Positions 35,680 through 48,880 of a DNA stretch of 64,000 nucleotides are shown piece after piece (position 1 is the first letter of the stretch; every line of letters begins with the position of its first letter). The translations under genes and the position numbers were made by a program. The DNA is taken from contig NC_064042.1 of NCBI RefSeq assembly GCF_932526225.1, positions 12,349,040-12,413,039 on the forward strand. The letters are read 5' to 3'. Origin of the DNA: Nematostella vectensis (lineage: Eukaryota; Cnidaria; Anthozoa; Actiniaria; Edwardsiidae). The notes under the pieces were generated by a model, which saw only the letters and a program-made list of their open reading frames with translations, searched no databases and was not told the origin of the DNA.

Positions 35680-36212
35680 CTATAGCCCCCCCACCCCCAT
35701 CGCTACTCTGCCAGCCGGGCACCACACGGCCGAGTCCATCGTGGAAACGATTAACCGCGCTGAAAGCAAGATTCTGACCGCGAAGCATGACCCCCTCACC
35801 GGGAAGATCGCGCTCATGTCCAATGGCGTTGCGTTCCTGAATGCCGAGCTTTGCGCACTATTTGGCCTAGAGGCTAAAGACGATCAGTTGGGGGGGCGGG
35901 GCCTCGCACTACCCTTGGGGGGGGGGCCCACTTAAGGTGATTTTGCCGAAAATAGAGGCCCTCTACATCTTCTGCGATATCGTAGACCGCACGCAATGCC
36001 TCTCCTTAGGCGAGCCTTCAAACGTTCTCGCTTGCCTAGAAATCCGCGGGAGGCCGCACGAGAAAGTCGTCTATGGACCTGACATCCCCGTTTGTGCCGC
36101 AACACCTTCCTCTGAGTTTGTCTCGAGTATCCAAATATGGATCAGGGATGACCGCGGTAGACGGGTGGACTTTAGAGGCGAGCTTGTTCGCCTGGTATTA
36201 GAGCTAACCTAG
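35680..36212 (+). pseudogene. Polinton/Maverick-type structural-like protein, frameshifted
   Basis: Two frames together match a protein that sits among the virion-like genes of animal Polintons. The first part (to 35935) has LPAGHHTAESIVETINRAES and AELCALFGLEAKDD. The second (35937-36212) has IEALYIFCDIVDRTQCLSLG and IQIWIRDDRGRRVDF, the conserved core and closing strand of that family. The frame changes at G runs around 35888-35927, so an indel in a homopolymer is likely. Family assignment is from memory of this conserved pattern and should be tested. An old virus-like element in the genome. Confidence 0.5.
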
Positions 36213-36253
36213 GTCCGACGTAACAAGCATGGCAAACAGCGACGTTAGCAGCG

Positions 36254-36870
36254 GTGCCATATACCCCTCGCTTCCCAGCGTCTGCCCCCCGAAGGCACAT
36301 CGGCGGCGACGTGAAAAGCTTCCGGCTCCAGAAAATATGTGACACTCAGGCGGTTCTAGATAACGAGATAACGCATCATCGACAGGTGCGGAAGAAGTAT
36401 AAGCGCGCCTTCGCCGTTACCCACGCTGTGTCTGTGGCATCCGGCATCGCTGCAGGGGCGCTTTCCAGCGCCGGGGTGGGGGTCTGAGTGGGATAGGGGT
36501 TCTGATCGGCGGTCAACTGGCAGGGGTCGCTGGGCTTTTCGGTGTCGTGGGCGCGGGCGCGGGGGTAGTCTCTAGGGGTCTTACGAGCAAGGTGGCTAAA
36601 CACGAAGACACGATGGTTTTAGCGGAGAGTAAGAAAAACTCGATCAGCGAGCTGGTCTCTAAGGCTCTGCAGGACGGGCATATCTCAGACGAAGAGTTTC
36701 GGCTAATACATCAGGAACAAGAGAGATACTACGCGCTCAAGGCCGCTATCAGAGCCCGACACGGTCCGCACCGCGTGAGAAAAAAAGGGCCCTCCCTGGA
36801 AACACACGAAAAGATGAAAAAGAGGCTGCGAGAAATTCGCGAGGAGTTCGGGAGCGAGGTGTTCGAGTAA
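36254..36870 (+). pseudogene. Polinton-associated membrane-like protein, frameshifted
   Basis: First frame (36254-36487): YTPRFPASAPRRHIGGDVKS..., then a Gly/Ala-rich hydrophobic start (SVASGIAAGALSSAGVGV). After a shift near 36480 the next frame continues hydrophobic (GVLIGGQLAGVAGLFGVVG) and ends with the conserved helix KHEDTMVLAESKKNSISELV and SDEEFRLIHQEQERY. This arrangement, hydrophobic hairpin plus a KHE...LAESKxN helix, is found next to the previous ORF in animal Polinton-like elements. Stop at 36868-36870. One indel separates the halves. Confidence 0.5.
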
Positions 36871-37290
36871 AACTCAGGTTTAAATGCCACGCCAGCGGCT
36901 TTGAATTTACGGCCGAAAAACGGTCATTCCGCGCTCCGTAGGTCGGCGGCCCGATCCACGCCCCTCGTTTTCACGGCCCTCAGGCCCTAGCACAAGGCGC
37001 TGGCGTCCCCGACATAGATTAATGATTGCTAACCATCGCTAATTACTCGCCTACGCGGAGTTGTGTTTTGCGTAGATTTACCCATCTACGCGAAGTGGTC
37101 CCGACGTAGATTAATAACCAGCAACTGTTAGTCTACGCGAAACGCGTTTCGGTGCCACTGAAAGCCCCCAGCCTGGAATGGGGCTGGGGGGTCGGAGGGG
37201 GGGTTCGCGCCTCCCAAGCCTAAGACGGGGCTGGGAGGCCCGGAGGGGCGATCCGCGCCTCCCACTCGTTTCTATGAAACCCCCCAGTCC
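36871..37290. repeat. GC-rich flank with CTACGCG hairpins and a 50 bp tandem duplication
   Basis: CTACGCG and its complement CGCGTAG/TGCGTAGAT recur several times between 37010 and 37150, with GTAGATTAAT beside them. Two tandem units of about 50 bp (GGGGCTGGGGGGTCGGAGGG / GGGGCTGGGAGGCCCGGAGG, each ending CGCGCCTCCCA) lie at about 37180-37266. Possibly the end region of the Polinton-like element. Confidence 0.5.
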
Positions 37291-37960
37291 CCCCCGGTTA
37301 GGGAACCCAGGTGAGTGGGGTAACCCTCCTCTCCTTATAATCTCTCATATTTTCATGTTTGCGTTCACATGTCAGGTGGGGGACCCCACCGGGGCGGGTT
37401 AACCGGGACGCCGGGCCGGGTAACCCGCCTCGCTGGGGTGGGTTTTCGAAAGTTTTCAACATGTGAACGCTCTGAAGTTGAGTAGCCCGCCTACCAGGGG
37501 TTACCTTCATCCAGGAATCATAAGCCCGCCAAAAGCGCGCGAAGTTCAAGATGGCTGCCAGAAACTGTGGACCTGGAAAACTTTTCATGCGGAACCAGCT
37601 CGAAAAGTTAAGCAATGACCAGGATACAAAAAAAGGAGAACGAAGAATCTTCTATTTAAAGCGACCGAGACTCGAGTTTTTCCGTTAATAGCGAGCTTTT
37701 TGCAAGCGAAAGGAGCAAAACAACAACGCCAACATCAAAGCGGAAAGCTTCGACAGCTTCGTCTCATTCGTCGAGCGATTGTCCTGCAAAGAAGCCACAA
37801 CGTGTCTTCTATCCGCCATCTTGTTTATTACATTCTATCGTAGGTGCTTAGCCACCACACCCCACATTCGCAACCTCACCCGAGGCATGTGAACACAGCT
37901 TTTTCTTGACCCCAGGTAGGTGGGGTCCCCCACCTCCATGTGAACAGGCCTTTAGAAAGG
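37291..37960. repeat. MITE-like segment with ACATGTGAAC / GTTCACATG motifs
   Basis: GTTCACATGTCAGGTGGGGG (about 37364) and CACCTCCATGTGAACAGGCC (about 37930) are inverted. Between them are further AACATGTGAACGC and GGCATGTGAACAC copies. The segment also holds AAGATGGCTGCC near 37548. Probably nested non-autonomous elements; no gene supported. Confidence 0.4.
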
Positions 37961-38414
37961 GGAGTAGGGTTTCAACCCCCCTCTCGTGGTGCGTCGCACA
38001 TCGCGGTCTATATAGATTGCATATGTAAAATATCAGGGCCAGAACGAGCCACTACCAGACTACCGTGGCGAATTCAGAAAGATGAGTACCATCCTAAAAG
38101 GCGAGCGCAATATATCTATAAAAATATGTTGTTAGTTAAATCGGTGGATTTTAGCTCCCATGCATTTTTTTTTTCTGGATCTTCCAAAACATTCAACATT
38201 CGGCTTGGTAACGAAATTCCCTAAAAGCATTAAAAAATCGTATTCAGATGAAAAAATAAATACAAAATAACGTCACAAATATCCCGCTGTTATATAGAAA
38301 ATATTTTCTCTCCCTCTCATTTCGATTTTTTTATGGGGAATAGCAAAACATATTTTAAATGTGTAGTTTGCGGTTACTGTAAGGTCTTATTTCCTATTCA
38401 CAAAATAAAAAATG

Positions 38415-38831
38415 CACTTTTTTTTATAAGAACGTCTAATTTTTAGTTGAAGGCTGGGCCGTTCTTATTTTTGGAGCAATTTACAGCCAAATTCGTTGTT
38501 GCGCGACCTCGGCGAATCCAAAATCCATGTCTCGTTCGGGAATAGCGCGTAGTCAGACACAAGCTTTGGGGGCGGTTTGTCTGGTTTTGATTGTTTGGTA
38601 TTGTTTGGCGCTATTCCCAAACTAAGAAAGGAATTTGGCTATAAGGCTGAAGATGTTCTTAACGATGTTCTTGAATTTTAGTGTATATGAGAATATAATA
38701 CCCAATGAATTATTATGAAGAGAATTACACAAATGAACAATAAATATATTATTTAAGGGTGTATTATTCGATTAGATTCTCCACACAAACAAAAAAAAAT
38801 CTCAGGCTGGACGTTTTTATAAAAAAGAGTG
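38415..38831. mobile_element. MITE, about 417 bp, TIRs near 22 bp
   Basis: The left end (38415-38436, ending TATAAGAACGTC) pairs with the right end (38810-38831, starting GACGTTTTTATAAAAAAG) with two or three mismatches. Internal sequence is non-coding. Confidence 0.6.
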
Positions 38832-38839
38832 TAGATTTC

Positions 38840-41800
38840 CCATACACTGTTTCCCAGACAGCATGTACACAATAAGCCACGTGACGATTGTATTGGCTTG
38901 GCGGTCTAAACTTGTGATTCATTCATGAAACCAAACTATCCCATTTTTTCAAAGTCATCTTCTCTTTGAATTATTATGCTGCGAATAGCTTCAGAGTTCT
39001 TCGATTCCGAGGTCTGAGAGTGTGAGGAGGAGTCCGTTTTTTTTTTGGGAGTTGTGTTTTATTTACTTAAAGCAAACAGCGTGACATCACCTACGAAAAA
39101 GCAGAAGATGTATAAATCAAGGAACAAATACTTCGCAGACAGCGAAGAGCGAGTGATTTTAAGTCGCTTTCGTAATAAGAGGGTTTGTACCAAATTTTTT
39201 ATTCGATTGCAAATACCAGCGAGATCATGAAATATTCACAGGTTTTTGCATTGTTCCAGAGGATTCTCGCTGCAACACTGTATTTATGCGTCCTTAATCT
39301 GTAAGTCCAGCCGTCATAGTGGAACTAGAAATTGGGATATTATTCACAGTCAGGTCAATAGGTTGTTCCTCTAATCCAATCAAACGGATGAAACACTTGG
39401 ACCTCCTGTATCAACTTGTCCAAAGAAAGCCAGCGTGTTACCGTGGCGTTACTTTCACACATAAGCTTGTATGAAAAGGTATTTGTGACCCCAGGCCTGA
39501 TTTTAAATCCAATGGCAAAAGGACCAGGAGATATACATATTCAACCCGGGAGAAATAGGATTTAGAATCCTTGTCCGCTAATTTATGGAAGTTTGTCTGC
39601 CTATTATGAATATTTTTACCCTGTAATTTGGGGCAAACATCAAGATTTTGCTTTGAATAACTGGTGGGCTAAATTTAATATTCTTATTACAATAATATTG
39701 TACATGAATGTACAAGATGTACATCCAAGGGAGAAGCTAATTAATGTGAGAGAAGAAATACTACGTCTGCATGATGACAAATATGTATGTAATTATAAAG
39801 GTAAGAAAAAGTCGCTTTTATCTTAAAACTACCCTAATCTACCATTTAGTGTTTTAATATTTTCTGAATCCTCTCCACTCTTTCAATAAGCAAGTTGTTA
39901 TTCGTCTAGGATTTTTCTGTGTTATATAGCTAGAATCTAGACATTTCTACAGTTTCTACTGATGCAATCTTGGAGAGGTCAGTTTCGCTTTGAACTTGTC
40001 AGAAAACTTGTCTGGTCCAAGCATCGTTCCTAAAAGTCGAGAAGAAATCTTTGAAAAAGTTTATCATTTTGAAATTAAAACTTTTGCTCGTATAACATGC
40101 TTAGCTTGAGGTTTATGTAGAGAATTTCAGGTAATTCTAGTGAATGTCTATGAATATTATTAATTATTTGCTTGGCTGTCTGGAGGTGTCTAGCTTTTAT
40201 GCAAACATGGTTTTCTAAGCGTCGCCTTTACAAAGCATCTTGCCTTAGCGTGAGCTTAGCGTGAGCAAATAATGACACAGCTTTATAGGGGGCTCGAGTA
40301 ATGCTACGAAAGTCACGAGATACGAGCCGATTATCACGCGAGCAAACGCTTGTACCAGTAATTTCCCGCTTCTTACTACACAAGACTCTTTTCCGGAACA
40401 TTGTTAAAATATTACCCTCGTTTAGCCATGAATTTTGTGACGCTCGCTGCATAACGCAATTCTTGTTGAATAATTCATTTAGCTCTCAAAGCGTGTCGAC
40501 AATTGTTTCAAACATTTTCTAGCTAAGATAAATAATATACCTTTTTCGGTGGAGGCTAGACCACCACGGAGGCTGAAGGACAGAAAAAAGAAAAAGGATT
40601 ATCTACAAAAAGCAAATAGACGCTTTGGATTTTTATTTTGAACAGTTCTTTTGTATTGGATATCAAAATGCATTAGACTGTGCAAAGTTGTTTTCAGACG
40701 TTGCATATAGACATAAATACAGATGATACTTGATAAAGAAAACTTTGATGCCTTTTAGACGCTATTCTTATTATAATCTAGACTTTGATCCTACAGATGT
40801 TTAATGAGGAAAAAAAAAAACAAAGGTGGTCAAGGGATATACACATATGAAAACTGATAGGTCAGTTATATAATTGTGTTACATTTTTCCGGCCATATAA
40901 TATCACCATACAGTTACACTCATTCAAGTAGAACAACTTTATTCTTCCTGTGCGTTTGTAAAGATAAACGTATGGTGTAATATCATGATCATAATATTCA
41001 TAAGAAAAACCAATCAAACTTTTAAGGTGAAGGTCCTAGGTCACCAGGCATTTTAATTAAGACTTGCGCCTATGCTTTTAATCCAGACACTTAATTATAA
41101 CTGAAAAGACGGGCCGGTTTTGAATAGGTTTTAAAAAAATATGAAAATGATATGATCCACGAGACGCAAAGAGAGAAGGTGCGGTGTTTATCTTTCGAAC
41201 CCAGTTTCCTTTGAGTAGTAGACGCACGCCGGCCGGCGAGGACGACAGAAAAGCAAATCTGTCCTGTAACGTGTTGGGCAGACCGCGATTTTCGCTATTC
41301 AGTAGACCATTGCTTCCTTTAACAAGACCAGGTTTGTTTGCTGTGTTTCTAAGCCGTAGCACAATGACAGAAAGTGTTATTCTTGCGATCGAGGAAGTCT
41401 GTGGAAGTGTTGTGCTGGACAATCAGTGTGTGTGTGCGAGTATCGAATGACTACAGACGACTTGCAGGCTAAGTTTCTTATTTTGTTTTAAGGATGTAAG
41501 TTTTAAGACTTCTATATTTGTTAGTGCCATTGTCATATCACTTTAAAAGAGATAAATTTTAAAGTCTCCAGATCTCTTTTAAAGGCAAATGTGTAGTTGA
41601 GCCTCTGAGAATAATAACTTCAAAAGAATAGCTTAGACGCTCACGATAACCTGAAAATATTACGGTCTTCTAACATTTTACTGGGCTTAGACATTCTATA
41701 ACAAAGAGCAATAGAGTGCTTGAAGTGAGAACGTATTTTTCCGCTATAGTTATTGACATTTTATTATAATTTTATTATAGAACCCTTGGGATAGAGTTGG

Positions 41801-42920
41801 CTGTGTTTGAAACATTTAAGAGCCAGCACGGTTACAGTTTGAGCATTTACTTTTTGAAAATATACCGTCCATGCTAACACAAGTTATGGATGTTTAATAA
41901 GCTAACATTTTTAACAGCTATTGAATTTGTTAACGTAATTTTCTCGTAAAAGGATTAGAATTTACAAATTTGGTTGCATTCAAGTATCCGTCCATGGCTT
42001 CTCATTTTGATGTAACTTATTCATAGCAGTAATTACGTTTAGCACCAGTTATTTCGTTCATTTTCTTCAGAATGCGGAAAACGGTTGACTTATATAATTA
42101 CAATAAGAAAGATTGGTTTTAGACGATGCTTGGCTCCATGTGCTGAGTGTACCACAGCATAGAAGCACACACCGCTTATAAGCTCTCCACCCCGATGATT
42201 TCTTTTTCCAAATTGTCTAATAAGCTTTATTTTACCAGTCAAATTGGCCACAAAATGCTACAATAAATATAATAATAAAGAAGATAATATTAGGATAACA
42301 CGGTAACAAACAAAACTTTTATATACTGTGTTCCAGTGCAATTCAAACAAGCAAAGACACCCTCTTTTCTTTTCTTCTTCGCCCAGACATACTAATCTTT
42401 CGCTAAAGTTTACTAAGGCACTAAAGCACTTAATAATTAATAATTAATAACTTAAATTTGTGATCATAATCCACGAAAGAATACAGGAGATTTTAAGACG
42501 CCATAGGCGAGATTTAGAGCATTTTTTTTTAAATTCCTAGGCACACAAAGAATGCTTCTTGCAACGTTTCATAAAAACACATGTTAAGAGCCATCACAGG
42601 GTTCATGCTCTCATCCATCCGTTATTTTAGAAATAAGTTTTCATCGAGAAAATATTGCTTCAGGCTACAAATTGAGTGAGGAGGAAAGCCCTTCACAGTT
42701 TTAACTTGATTATTCTCAGATTTATCACAATTGGAAGTGCTTCAAAAGCCCCTTTCTGACCAGAGGATGTGTGTATAATGCAAAGAGTTTCATTCCTAAA
42801 TACATAGTACGTAGAAAGGTCGAAAAGAGCACGTGAAAAGAGCAGTCGGGAAGCCTTAATACTCGGCTTTATAGTTTTTTTTAAAACATCTGCTAAGCAT
42901 ATTATTTGTTAACCTTGTGT
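38840..42920. other. AT-rich intergenic stretch
   Basis: No supported gene. At 41078-41450 long ORFs are open on both strands (88 aa plus, 114 aa minus) in a GC-richer block. Neither has a domain I recognise, so this may be an exon or promoter whose strand I cannot choose. Confidence 0.35.
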
Positions 42921-42926
42921 TTGAAA

Positions 42927-43069
42927 CGAAACAATTCCAATAGAATTGTCTGGTGTTTTAATAAGGAAAGCAAAGAATAAGGAAACAATTCCAATAAGAT
43001 TGTATGGTGTTTTAATAAGGAAAGGAAAGAATAAGGAAACAATTCAAATAAAATTGTCTGGTGTTTTAA
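42927..43069. repeat. Tandem repeat, 54 bp unit, 2.6 copies
   Basis: AAACAATTCCAATAGAATTG at about 42929, 42983 and 43037 (with substitutions), each followed by TCTGGTGTTTTAATAAGG or a near copy. Confidence 0.85.
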
Positions 43070-44490
43070 CATTTTTCTTAGTTTTAGGCTAAGACTACTG
43101 AAGCTTCCTCGAAATTTTCTACTTTTGTACTGATAATGTTTAGTTTTATTATTATATAATATTAACTTGCTAAGGTGAGAATTGTATAAAGGAATATTTT
43201 GAAAATTGTTCAACACATTTGTTGTGCATTCTAATGCGTGGAGTCTTCTTATCAAAATTTATTTTCTTTTAGACAAATTTATGTCAATATATTCGTTTAC
43301 TGAAAAGTTTAAAACACATTGTTTAGTGGAACATTTTGAACGATACCTTAAAATCTCATTGAACAGTTGATAGATTACAAGTAAAGTTATATAAAAATCG
43401 TTATTGTACATCTGAGTTTACTGGACTTTTTTCCCGAAATACTTGAAAGAGTTATTCTTTTTGAGTTGGCTCCGAAAGTAATTGTATACTACGCAAATAC
43501 AACATTAAGGAAGGACAGGTCAAAGCTGAATAACTGTTTACAAAGTAGTTTATAGATATTTTTGTATTAATATGTGTATGCATATTTGTGTAATTTGTCT
43601 TAAAACAAATATCTTGTGCAGTATCTTGCAATTTATTTGATTTATCAATATTGAAACTATGCAACCTTTTTTATTTCTATTTCAACAAAAGGTATTTAAA
43701 ACGTTGGCATCTTTATGGTTTCAAGAATTCTTATAGTATTAGAGTATACTATTTTATTTAGAAGTCTTAATTTTGTATACTTGATTCGAATTACCTATTT
43801 ACTTTAATGTCTATAGTACTACAAAAAGAACGTCCAGCTTTGAAAAACCAACAAAAGTGAGAGGAAGAGGTCATCTAAAAGATTTTGGCCCAAAATCAGG
43901 CTATAACAAGTAAGAGGTCATGTAGAAGTCAAATTATGACGCAAATTTTGTGACTTAAAGAAGTGCTTAAGAGGTAGCTATTTTATTAATTTGACTTATA
44001 ATTGAACTTGAGTCAAGGTTTTCGGTTTACCTTTAACTGACTTCGACTAATGGGACTAAGAGTCTTTAGAAGTCGTTATATTATTGTTTGCACAAAAGTA
44101 GAACATACATATTCATACATCACTTTTACTATAAGCGTCCCCTTTTCTTTAGAACACCATATCATTTTTTATTATGTGTTTTAACCTAAGAAGTAAAGGA
44201 TAGCACAGAATCAAGGGGCTGATGTTTTCTTAGCATCACAGGTCTTTTTCCTTTTTTCAACTTTAAGCTCTATCAAAACTTTTTAATAGTGTCCCAAATT
44301 TAGCCATTCAACTACCGACTGAAGCTCTGAAGGACCAATGTTTACTTAGTGAATTGGGTCAGGTTGTAATGTTTTGTCATGCCGATTGCGCAATTTGCTG
44401 AAGTTATTATGGACGGGATCTACGTGTCGTTTTCAGACCTTAATATAATCCAATCGGACTCACAAAATTTGAAAAAAAAACAACGAAAAG
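43070..44490. other. AT-rich intergenic stretch
   Basis: Nothing supported apart from the promoter elements that begin at 44498. Confidence 0.4.
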
Positions 44491-44497
44491 ACAAGTT

Positions 44498-44528
44498 GTC
44501 ATGGTAACCATGACGTATGTCACGTGAC
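44498..44528 (+). promoter_or_regulatory. Palindromic RFX-like X-box next to GTCACGTGAC box
   Basis: GTCATGGTAACCATGAC (44498-44514) is a perfect 17 bp palindrome matching the RFX X-box half-sites. Four bases later GTCACGTGAC (44519-44528) is the exact bHLH-LZ/CLEAR-type palindrome recognised by TFEB/USF-class factors. A GC-rich transcribed-looking stretch follows, ending in donor TCTAG|GTTTGT near 44625. Confidence 0.55.
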
Positions 44529-44529
44529 T

Positions 44530-45590
44530 GCGCTTCACGCCGTATACTCTCTCGCATGTGCACAGCATCCATTACCGTCGCGGAGGCTCAAGCTCACTCT
44601 GCCTTTGATCTGCCTCGAATCTAGGTTTGTTTTATATCCTTAAACCAAGCGCCTTTTTTTTTTCCAAATGAAGAGCTTTTGACACAACATTGGCCTAGCT
44701 TTAAAGATAAATTTTACCAGAAAGTTACAACTAAGGGACACACTAGCCGGCATGCACACGACAGCGATCAGTATTTTGATCTTTTATTTTTCAAAAGATA
44801 TTTTCAGAAATTCGGCGATTTAAGTTGAAGTTTGAGTTTAATGGCATACTGGTCGATGCTGGCGGAGTTTTGGTTCAGTGCTTGTAAAGGCTTTTGTTTA
44901 TCACCAGACGTCTGTTCCTTTGACCTGACGGTTGGAAAACGATCGAATCTTTCGTTCACAAGAATTACTTCAAATCTTAGAGTAAACACGAATTGTCTGA
45001 AAGTAACATTTAAGATCATTGGCAATTTTGTTTGTAATTGTCAAAAGAAACAAAACCGTTGCTCTTTGAATTAAGTTAACTAAAGTGTTCTTCTCTAGAG
45101 TGTTGCTACAGTATTTTGCCTTTCCAAGTGCATTGGCAAATACTGCAATGTTATAAAAACCATTTCCCCTTTTCCTTAGGTATATATAATTTTATTTTGA
45201 GCAAAATCAGCTTGTTTTTTTTTCAATTATACCTAAAGTATGTTTCCTTCGTTACAGGCGTGATGCCGGCTTCAGGCGTGCTACAACAACAACGTGCTTC
45301 CTACGAGGCCTATTGATGCAAGACTGGAGCCCGAATATAATCGCACAGTATCGACCCGTAGATCCGAACTTGTGGAGTTTCACCACAGGCTCGTTTCTAC
45401 GGATCAAAACTGCGTCGAAATACACACAAAATGAAGAGTACAATGGCGAAGAACAAGGAAGGTCGTAAAAAGTGGGTTATATCAAGCCTGCTTAAAAGGC
45501 GTTGTCTCTCCACGATAGATTAAAGCATGCAGATTGCCGCTTTAATTCTCGTTATAAACTAATAGGAAATAAACATACTTTATGGTATTA
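44530..45590 (+). ncRNA. Putative two-exon transcript with small ORFs
   Basis: Promoter palindromes at 44498-44528, a possible first exon ending at a donor near 44625, acceptor gttacag near 45257, and AATAAA at 45568-45573. The last exon holds an open frame without its own Met (contains MQDWSPNIIAQYRPVDPNLW) and, further on, a complete 30-codon ORF from ATG 45431 (MKSTMAKNKEGRKKWVISSL...). I recognise neither. It could be a short coding gene or a non-coding RNA. Confidence 0.3.
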
Positions 45591-45599
45591 AAAAGATTT

Positions 45600-47230
45600 A
45601 CAAAGTATTACTTATTTTCCTGTCTTGTGCTAAGTCCCCATTTTGGGAATAAGGGTGAATCTTCCCTTCCCTTCATCTTAATCTTAATAACTTCAACGCA
45701 ATTTTAAAAGCTGCGTTTCTCTTAATACTTTAACTACGCAATCTTGAACATTCTTATGGTCGAATGTTTTTAATTTATAATTTCACTAAGAAATATCCCT
45801 CCCAAACTGACTTATTTTATTCACAACGAAAGTAATTTCCTTTACCGTGCCTCCCTTTATTTAAATATGTGTGTTCGTATTGCCTAATAGATAGCTCTGT
45901 TCCACAACGCTTGTATTTCACTTGAACGATGATCTTTTTGTGCATTTGACATATTTAATATGGATCGACTCCCTTCTCAAATCATTGTTCAGACTTTCTG
46001 AGGGCCCCTTGTTTACTGAATTTCTACTATTCAAACAAAATTTCCATTACATAGGATAACTGACTCCTTCTTTCAACATTATTAACTCCTCTCTCTGGGA
46101 GTCCTGTTTCTGTTTACTACAAATTGGAGGGTTATGAAGAGAAAGAAACCTGACCAGAGCGTATCTTTAGCGATAAGTGTAATATTTTCTGGTCATAACT
46201 ATACAGTAACCCATCAACATTATTCGTTAGACTTTATTAGCAAAAGTTAATGACATAGTTTCCAAAAGTAAAAGTGTATATTTATAAACTTCATTCTTTA
46301 TTTTTTCTCTTGTTATCTTAATTTTATCCGGAGTGCATGGAATGTGAAAGTACCACACAAATTCATGACATTTAAAAGTTTTCTTTACTTTTTTTTCTCT
46401 CATATGCTTCGCTTTTGCATGTTGTTGTTTGGACACGAACGCCGGTAAATGCCAATATCTTTGAGGGAAGCCAGACACCACAATTCAGCTATCAAAGGTG
46501 ATGGTTTCCTGCGTCTCAATACCTAGACAATAAGACTTCCGTAAGAGAAAGTATTAACAATATATGTTTATTATTTGATCAAAGGTTACCTAAAGGTACT
46601 TTGCACGTTATTGCAAACTCTCAACCCAACAATGGTTACAAAATCTAGGATTATATTTAGACGTGTTTGCAAAATAATCTAGTGCAAAATATTCTAGTGT
46701 GTCCAAGAGGGCTGGATGCATATTTTTATAGGGTTCTACTGGAGATAGTTTTAATCAACAAATCCTGCAATAAGTAAGAGATAGGACAAACAGAATAAAA
46801 ATATATATTTTCTAGTCCAGCACTATCTTGGCTCAAGGTGAAAGCATCTACTCGAATATTTTTTAGTCATTTCCAGCAATCAATCCCTGCAACACCAAAG
46901 CAAGCTGCCAAAATTTTTAAGGTTAACTTTTAAGGTTTGCCATATGCTAGTTAGTTGCGCTTCACCAACACCATCGCTCCTTAAATATTATATTTCTTAC
47001 TTACTTCCATTCTAGTTTGTCAAATGATGATGTATGCTCTTACCATTAGTACCCAAAGCACCTGAGAGGATTCAAGCTTCACACCTAGACAGCCAAATGA
47101 AGTTTCGCGCGTCTTTGATTAAACCCAGGGTAATCCATTTGGTGTCATTAGAACAACTTAGTTCCTGAGCATGACCATATATATGATAGTTCTAACATGG
47201 CGTTTCTTATAATGTTTTGCAATGACCGAT
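45600..47230. other. AT-rich intergenic stretch
   Basis: No supported ORF, RNA gene or repeat family. Confidence 0.4.
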
Positions 47231-47239
47231 ATGCACCAG

Positions 47240-47295
47240 CGCAGACTTTTAAGTCTGACTTTTAAGCGCAGACTTTTAAGCGCAGACTTTTAAGT
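47240..47295. repeat. Short tandem repeat GCGCAGACTTTTAA
   Basis: GCGCAGACTTTTAA appears three times within 55 bp, with one GTCTGACTTTTAA variant between. Confidence 0.85.
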
Positions 47296-47299
47296 TCAT

Positions 47300-48880
47300 T
47301 AAAATGAACATGCTGTTAGTCACTATCATTTTATTTTTGTAAAATATTGAAATAAGAGAGCTGGTTTATACTGGGAATGATAGGGCTCTGTATAACAAGA
47401 TTCAGGAAATAGAGTACACGTGCATTTCAGCGAAATGCGTTTTGAAAAACGAGACATTGTTGTCTGGATAAAATGTAGAGAATAGAAGTATAAACAGCTG
47501 TCAACCCAACTTGGACAGAAATCTTGTGAAATCGGGAGAAATACAGTAAATATGTGGAAAAAAACGAAAACAAAAGATCCAATGAGGGTGAATAGAGAAT
47601 GTATGAACACAACAAAAACTAGGCTTTTGATGAGGTCCAAAATATTTTGACAACCCGCCTGATGAGGGTGAGCTGAAAGCTATGTTGTACAGCACATTAA
47701 ATTGACTCAATCTTTTATCTACAAGTTTTAAAATTGATCGGGCAACACATTCGATTAAATGGTTTTATCAAATCAAGTTAAGTACTCAATATAAGCTTCA
47801 GACTTAAGAGACAGTTTTCTTCATGTCTTATTTGGTCCCTACTTTGCCTTACCCTACTTTGTCCGATCTAACCAAATACTTAGATGAACCATTTCTCAGA
47901 ATAGGGATAAACAAATCCACAGGTCTGTGAACCGAAAACAACCTTAAAATTATCCAAGCTGTCGCTTGTTCTTTGTGTACCATCTATATTAAGTTTATTT
48001 GAAAGTTGCCGACTTTTCTTTCAGTTTCAGTTAAAATACCAACGTTTACTTGAAAAAGTAATATGAAGTCATATAAAATCATCGCATCTCATTTTGAATC
48101 AAATCAGCTTAATGTAAGACATGCTTCTATAGCAGTAAATACAAAAATTGGGAAAGATAACACAACGTTTCTACAACACATTGATCGAGGCAAGCATGGC
48201 AAAGCACACTCACTGGATCCAGCAGTATGGTCCTTTAGGCTAGTAAAGGGTATATTTCCGTCGGTTATCCCGTTCGCAGAGGTATATGGCCATTAAGCTC
48301 AAACCAGTTTCTTTCCCTTCTAGGCATAAAGCACGACCTAGTAAGCATGAAGCACGAACTAGCCGTCGAATGTCACTTTTTTTATATGTCTGGGCAGATA
48401 ATAGGTAAAGACAACAACACATGAACCTTCCTGATCCAATCATGAGCAAGACAGTTTGTTTCTTTGACCTTTTTGCATTAGAGGTACCTGCAAGGCTATG
48501 CGCATGCGTAAATGCATGCGCGGGAAATGGCCTGGGTAAAGCAGCAATAAAAAAACATCAAAAGGCATTTCATGATTCATAAGCGTAAAATATATTTTAA
48601 TAAAATATATAACTTATATTAACATAATTATTCTTCGAACATTTTTGTAAACAAAATGAGGGTTAGTATTGTCCGGTTATATTGCGAGACAGATTCATTT
48701 CAACTATAAAATTCATGTAACTTTCTGTCTGTCCCAGCACAATTTTTAAGTCAGCATCGCAACGAAGGTCGCATAACAAAGCGAAATGTAACGATATTTG
48801 ATCCCTAAATTGTTTTTGTGTCACGTTTTTTTTGTCGGCAACATTTTATGAAACTTTAGTTCTACTACTAACTTTGGGGC
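47300..48880. other. AT-rich intergenic stretch
   Basis: An ORF at 48063-48296 (77 codons, plus) has no recognised motif and no splice or promoter context that I trust. Confidence 0.35.

Noticed and set aside
41078-41450. Overlapping 114-codon minus and 88-codon plus ORFs
   Set aside because: Neither has a domain or splice context. Noted only within the intergenic entry.
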